Shown here: piece by piece, positions 60,971 through 64,000 of the stretch | How positions within the stretch are numbered: position 1 is the stretch's first letter | Layout of the letters: every line of letters starts with the position of its first letter | NCBI GenBank assembly: GCA_022432975.1 | Contig: CM039502.1 | Location: 3,586,375-3,650,374, forward strand | Direction of reading: 5' to 3' | Source of the DNA: Begonia masoniana | Lineage: Eukaryota; Streptophyta; Magnoliopsida; Cucurbitales; Begoniaceae | DNA: 64,000 nt | Notes under the pieces: model-generated | The model's database searches: none | What the model was told of the DNA's origin: nothing | The model's input: only the letters and a program-made list of their open reading frames with translations | Translations under genes and position numbers: made by a program

Positions 60971-61195
60971 TGTTGAAAAACTGAAATCGAAACGGAAATT
61001 GGAAAAACGAAAATAGTGGACACCAAAGATTTACGTGGAAACCCTAAACGGGAAAAAACCACGGGGAGAGGAGAAATCACTAAAAATCAAAGGTACAATG
61101 AGTTTTGCGACTCAAGCTAACCCTAATATTGATATACGGGCCCGGTCCGGCCCAACTAGAATTCGGGTCACACCAAATTCTAACAATCTCCACCT
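60971..61195 (-). repeat. 3' LTR of the Gag-protease Copia
   Basis: The LTR is 225 bp, TG...CA in both orientations. Compared with the 5' LTR it has about three substitutions in the shared part and lacks about 30 bp around 61120 that in the 5' LTR include a TATATA motif. Confidence 0.9.
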
Positions 61196-61365
61196 TGACA
61201 CGAATTCCATATAAGAGATCCAACGGGCTACTCGGCCCAACCCAAAGCGAATCCAGAACACTGAACTCTGAAAATCTCCACCTTCGAAATTCCGGTGCAA
61301 GGAAATCAATCTGCAAAACACCATTAAAAAACCTCCTCTACCACAAAGGCCCCAGATGGGCCAAC

Positions 61366-63048
61366 TCAGTATCCGATACCGTTCAAGTTTAAGCCCCGCT
61401 TAAACTTGAGAGACTTACTTGAGAAGAAATCGTGTCTCCTCCTCCATGGTATCACTGAACTATCAGGATTGTCACAACGAACTGCATCTGAACATGCTGA
61501 AGACTCCACACAGGAATCATTACTCTCGAACACATTCAATGCATAACCCACAGTTTCATCATATCGTCCCGGAGTATTAACCTTCCGTATTGTTCTGCCT
61601 TTGACGATACCATTCTGACGTGAAACTGAAACTGATGACTGAACATCTGAAATAGGCTGACTCACCGGCTCTGATGTTCCCTCAGATCCTAAACTGAACT
61701 TCACCCGAGAACCTGATTTCTTCCGAGTCTTCTCAACATTTCTCTTAGAAGGTGAATTCACAAACTTTGCAGCCTTATAAATATCAGAATCAGACATAGA
61801 TGAACTAGCGACAGCGACATCACCTGTAACTGTAGAGCCTTGCAGAACGTATAAACTGGCAGTTTTTCTGAACCCTTTCATCACGACAAGAGAACCTTTG
61901 CTAACCTTCACAACTCCACCTTCACCAGTGTACTTGTACCCTTTAGAATCAAGAGTACTCAAAGAGATCAGATTTCTCTTCATGTCAGGGACGTGCCTCA
62001 CATTGCCAAGTGTCCGAATAGCTCCATCGAACATCTTAATCTTGACCGTACCAATGCCAGCAATTCTACAAGATGCGTTATTTCCCATCAACACAGCACC
62101 TCTAGAAATCGTTTCATATGTTGAAAACAAGTCCCGATTAGGACACATATGAAACGTGCAGCCAGAATCAAGAATCCACTCCTCGCTCTGTTTCGGATCA
62201 ATATCATATGCAACGAGGAGTTCACCATCAATGTGATTTTCAGCAACATCAGCTTCGCCAGACTTCTCTGGTTGTTTTCCATTCTGATTATCACCAGCTT
62301 TCTTGTTTTTATTCTGCAGTTTATAACAATCAGCAATAATATGACCTTTCTTCTTGCAGTACTTACAATACTTATCCTTGTTGTTCTTGGATTTCGACCT
62401 GCTTCGATTATCCCCTCTAGTATTCCTCTCATGCGGTCTTCCCCGCACAACAAGGCCCTCACCCTTAGCATCTGAGCCACCAACAAGTTTATCCATCTTC
62501 TCTTTAGAGAATAAAGCATCATATACCTCATCCAAAGTTAAAGAATCACGACTGTATAAAATAGTATCTCTAAAAGTAGCATACGAAGTAGGCAGCGAAC
62601 ACAGCAAAATCAAACCTAAATCCTCTTCGTCGTATTTAACTTCCATGGATTCCAAATCAGAGACAATTTCCTTAAAAACAGTTAAGTGATCATCTAGAGA
62701 CGTACCGTCTGTCATACGATGAGAATATAGACGTTGTTTCAGGTGTAGTTTGCTAGTCAGGGATTTAGTCATACACAACTGCTCCAACCTTAACCAAAGT
62801 GCCGCAGCGGATTTTTCCTTCAAACAATCTTGAAGAATCTGATTTGACAGATGCAAATGAATCTGAGATAGAGCTTTTCTATCCTTACGCTGCTTCTCCT
62901 CAGCAGTCCATGATGATGGCATCATTGCAATGCCCAACAATGTATCGTCTAAATTCATTTGTGCCAGAATTGCCCGCATCTTAACCTGCCACAATGAAAA
63001 TCTGGTATTTCGATCTAGCAGCGGAATTTCGTATTTTAACGATGCCAT
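61366..63048 (-). CDS. Copia Gag-protease polyprotein, 560 aa, intact frame
   Basis: A continuous frame without stops encodes a UBN2-type Gag (residues about 1-190), a basic linker, a CCHC zinc knuckle (CKYCKKKGHIIADC, residues 228-241), and the retropepsin region with an intact catalytic DSG (294-296, WILDSGCTFHMC) through LISLSTLDSKGY. After the SMSDSDI segment, which in full-length relatives leads into the integrase zinc region, the sequence jumps to the linker normally found between integrase and RT (recognisable as GRTIRKVNTPGRYDE and VGYALNVFE), then ends at NGIGY close to the 3' LTR. The joins keep frame. The start MASLKYEIPLLDR is the usual Gag N terminus for this lineage. Confidence 0.9.
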   Translation of the reverse strand: MASLKYEIPLLDRNTRFSLWQVKMRAILAQMNLDDTLLGIAMMPSSWTAEEKQRKDRKALSQIHLHLSNQILQDCLKEKSAAALWLRLEQLCMTKSLTSKLHLKQRLYSHRMTDGTSLDDHLTVFKEIVSDLESMEVKYDEEDLGLILLCSLPTSYATFRDTILYSRDSLTLDEVYDALFSKEKMDKLVGGSDAKGEGLVVRGRPHERNTRGDNRSRSKSKNNKDKYCKYCKKKGHIIADCYKLQNKNKKAGDNQNGKQPEKSGEADVAENHIDGELLVAYDIDPKQSEEWILDSGCTFHMCPNRDLFSTYETISRGAVLMGNNASCRIAGIGTVKIKMFDGAIRTLGNVRHVPDMKRNLISLSTLDSKGYKYTGEGGVVKVSKGSLVVMKGFRKTASLYVLQGSTVTGDVAVASSSMSDSDIYKAAKFVNSPSKRNVEKTRKKSGSRVKFSLGSEGTSEPVSQPISDVQSSVSVSRQNGIVKGRTIRKVNTPGRYDETVGYALNVFESNDSCVESSACSDAVRCDNPDSSVIPWRRRHDFFSSKSLKFKRGLNLNGIGY

Positions 63049-63788
63049 CTCTCAGTAATAAAATTCAGAATATTTCCCTAATAATATCTTCACCAGATAA
63101 TTACTCCGAAAAATATCAAACAATAATCTCAACCCAGATAATTATTTTCCACCAAAAATAATCAATATCCCCTCACGCGGACTATGCAAAACAATTCTGA
63201 AATCAGTGGGAAAAATACCAAAAACTGAACCAAAACTAAATACTGCTGCTGTTCGGACTGTCTGGAGCAGCGTCGGCGGCGAGGGATCTTGGACGGAGGC
63301 GCGGCAGTCTAGCAATCAGAGTTTCTGACGCGCGCGGGGCTTTGATCGGCGGCGAGATTCTGAACGGAGCGTGGCGGAGCGGTGAGCAGAACGGAGTGAA
63401 CGGAGAGCGTCGGTGGTCGATTGTGCGAGCGACGGCAGAGTTCGCTGGCGGCGGCGTTCTGTTGCACGCGTCGACGTTGGAGCGGCGTCGAAGGTGGGTT
63501 GTGTGCGCGATGGCGGCGTGACCGAAGAGGCAGCGGCGTGGGGCGGCTCGGGCTCTCCTTCTCTGTTTACACCTCCTCTGTCGAAGAAGAACAACAGAGA
63601 AAATCTTCTCTGTTTCTTCACAAAGAGAAATAAGAAAAGAATTTTCTTTTATTTTTTCTATTTTCCTTTTTCCTCAAAATTTCAATTTCAATTATCGAAA
63701 TTGAAAACCCAAAACAAAAAACGTTCGATACCTTCGAAAAATCAAAAAACTTGATTTTCAAAAACTTTCAACTCGCTCTGATACCAAT
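63049..63788 (-). other. Leader of the Gag-protease Copia with primer-binding site
   Basis: This is about 740 bp between the 5' LTR and Gag. The primer-binding site is at 63775-63786 on the complement. A GC-rich block (about 63240-63560) opens frames on both strands that look like composition artefacts. Confidence 0.75.
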
Positions 63789-64000
63789 TGTTGAAAAACC
63801 GAAATCGAAACGGAAATTAGAAAAACGAAAATAGTGGACACCAAAGATTTACGTGGAAACCCTAAACGGGAAAAAACCACGGGGAGAGGAGAAATCACTA
63901 AAAATCAAAGGTACAATGAGTTTTGCGACTCAAGTATCAATATATAGAGAAAACATAAAACTCTAATATTGATATACGGGTCCGGTCCGGCCCAACTAGA
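63789..64000 (-). repeat. 5' LTR of the Gag-protease Copia (cut by window end)
   Basis: It begins TGTTGAAAAACCGAAATCG on the plus strand, matching the 3' LTR. It retains ATCAATATATAGAGAAAACA, giving a TATATA box in element orientation. Confidence 0.9.

Larger units (their letters stand above)
60971..64000 (-). mobile_element. Non-autonomous Copia element encoding Gag-protease only (partial)
   Basis: The minus-strand element has its 3' LTR at 60971-61195 and its 5' LTR from 63789 past the window end. The primer site (complement GCTCTGATACCA, 63775-63786) matches initiator tRNA-Met, and a purine-rich AAGGTGGAGAT lies at the 3' LTR. The LTRs are nearly identical apart from a few substitutions and one deletion, so the insertion is young. 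The internal region is only about 2.6 kb and encodes Gag and protease; integrase core, RT and RNase H are missing. It must rely on another element's enzymes to move. It lies antisense to the TBC gene. Confidence 0.92.

Noticed and set aside
63316..63754. Arg/Ala/Thr-rich frames in the Copia leader
   Set aside because: They arise from the GC-rich leader in several frames at once; no Gag or other domain is present.
1..64000. CRISPR arrays, rRNA, replication origins or operons
   Set aside because: This is plant nuclear DNA; no spaced direct-repeat arrays of that kind, no rRNA and no operon structure were seen.

Overview
This window is nuclear DNA of a flowering plant, very probably a eudicot. 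The evidence is AT-rich intergenic and intron sequence, U2-type introns in every multi-exon gene, plant-only families (SHN-type AP2/ERF factor, BSD2, an NPF transporter) and plant LTR retrotransposons primed from initiator tRNA-Met. The species cannot be named from the sequence alone.

Layout, left to right: a SNU13/15.5K RNA-binding protein gene (1621-3729, +); a deleted tRNA-Ser pseudogene (4457-4507); an NPF6-type NRT1/PTR transporter gene (8235-11761, +); a sugar-phosphate/phosphate translocator gene (13383-14434, -); an 848-bp foldback MULE-type MITE (14915-15762); a 45-exon NUP205 nucleoporin gene (18126-47142, +), whose introns hold a TRIM-like relic and a decayed 6.2-kb Copia element; a divergent pair of plastid-protein genes, DUF3119 (48686-50528, -) and BSD2 (50825-52309, +); a solo LTR (53542-53802); a SHN/WIN1-type AP2/ERF gene (53908-54630, -); and the 5' part of a TBC RabGAP gene (58285-60774, +, running off the window). 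An intron or the 3' side of the TBC gene carries a young minus-strand Copia derivative that encodes only Gag and protease (60971 to beyond 64000).

The genes do not form a pathway. They are ordinary housekeeping and developmental genes: snoRNP/spliceosome, nuclear pore, solute transport, Rubisco assembly, cuticle regulation and vesicle traffic. The one plausible functional pairing is BSD2 with the DUF3119 gene, which start 296 bp apart head to head.

Exon boundaries were set by hand from GT/GC-AG sites and protein-family similarity; coding lengths close in frame for all genes once five single-base frame breaks are allowed for. Those breaks (two in NPF, two in the translocator, one in NUP205) lie in otherwise well-conserved exons and look more like residual assembly errors than three independent pseudogenes. 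I found no convincing undescribed multi-gene system. The most unusual structures are a 41-unit two-type minisatellite in the Copia leader with no stop in any forward frame, the Gag-protease-only Copia with a complete reading frame, and a set of long-TIR elements sharing GGGTAA-type ends.
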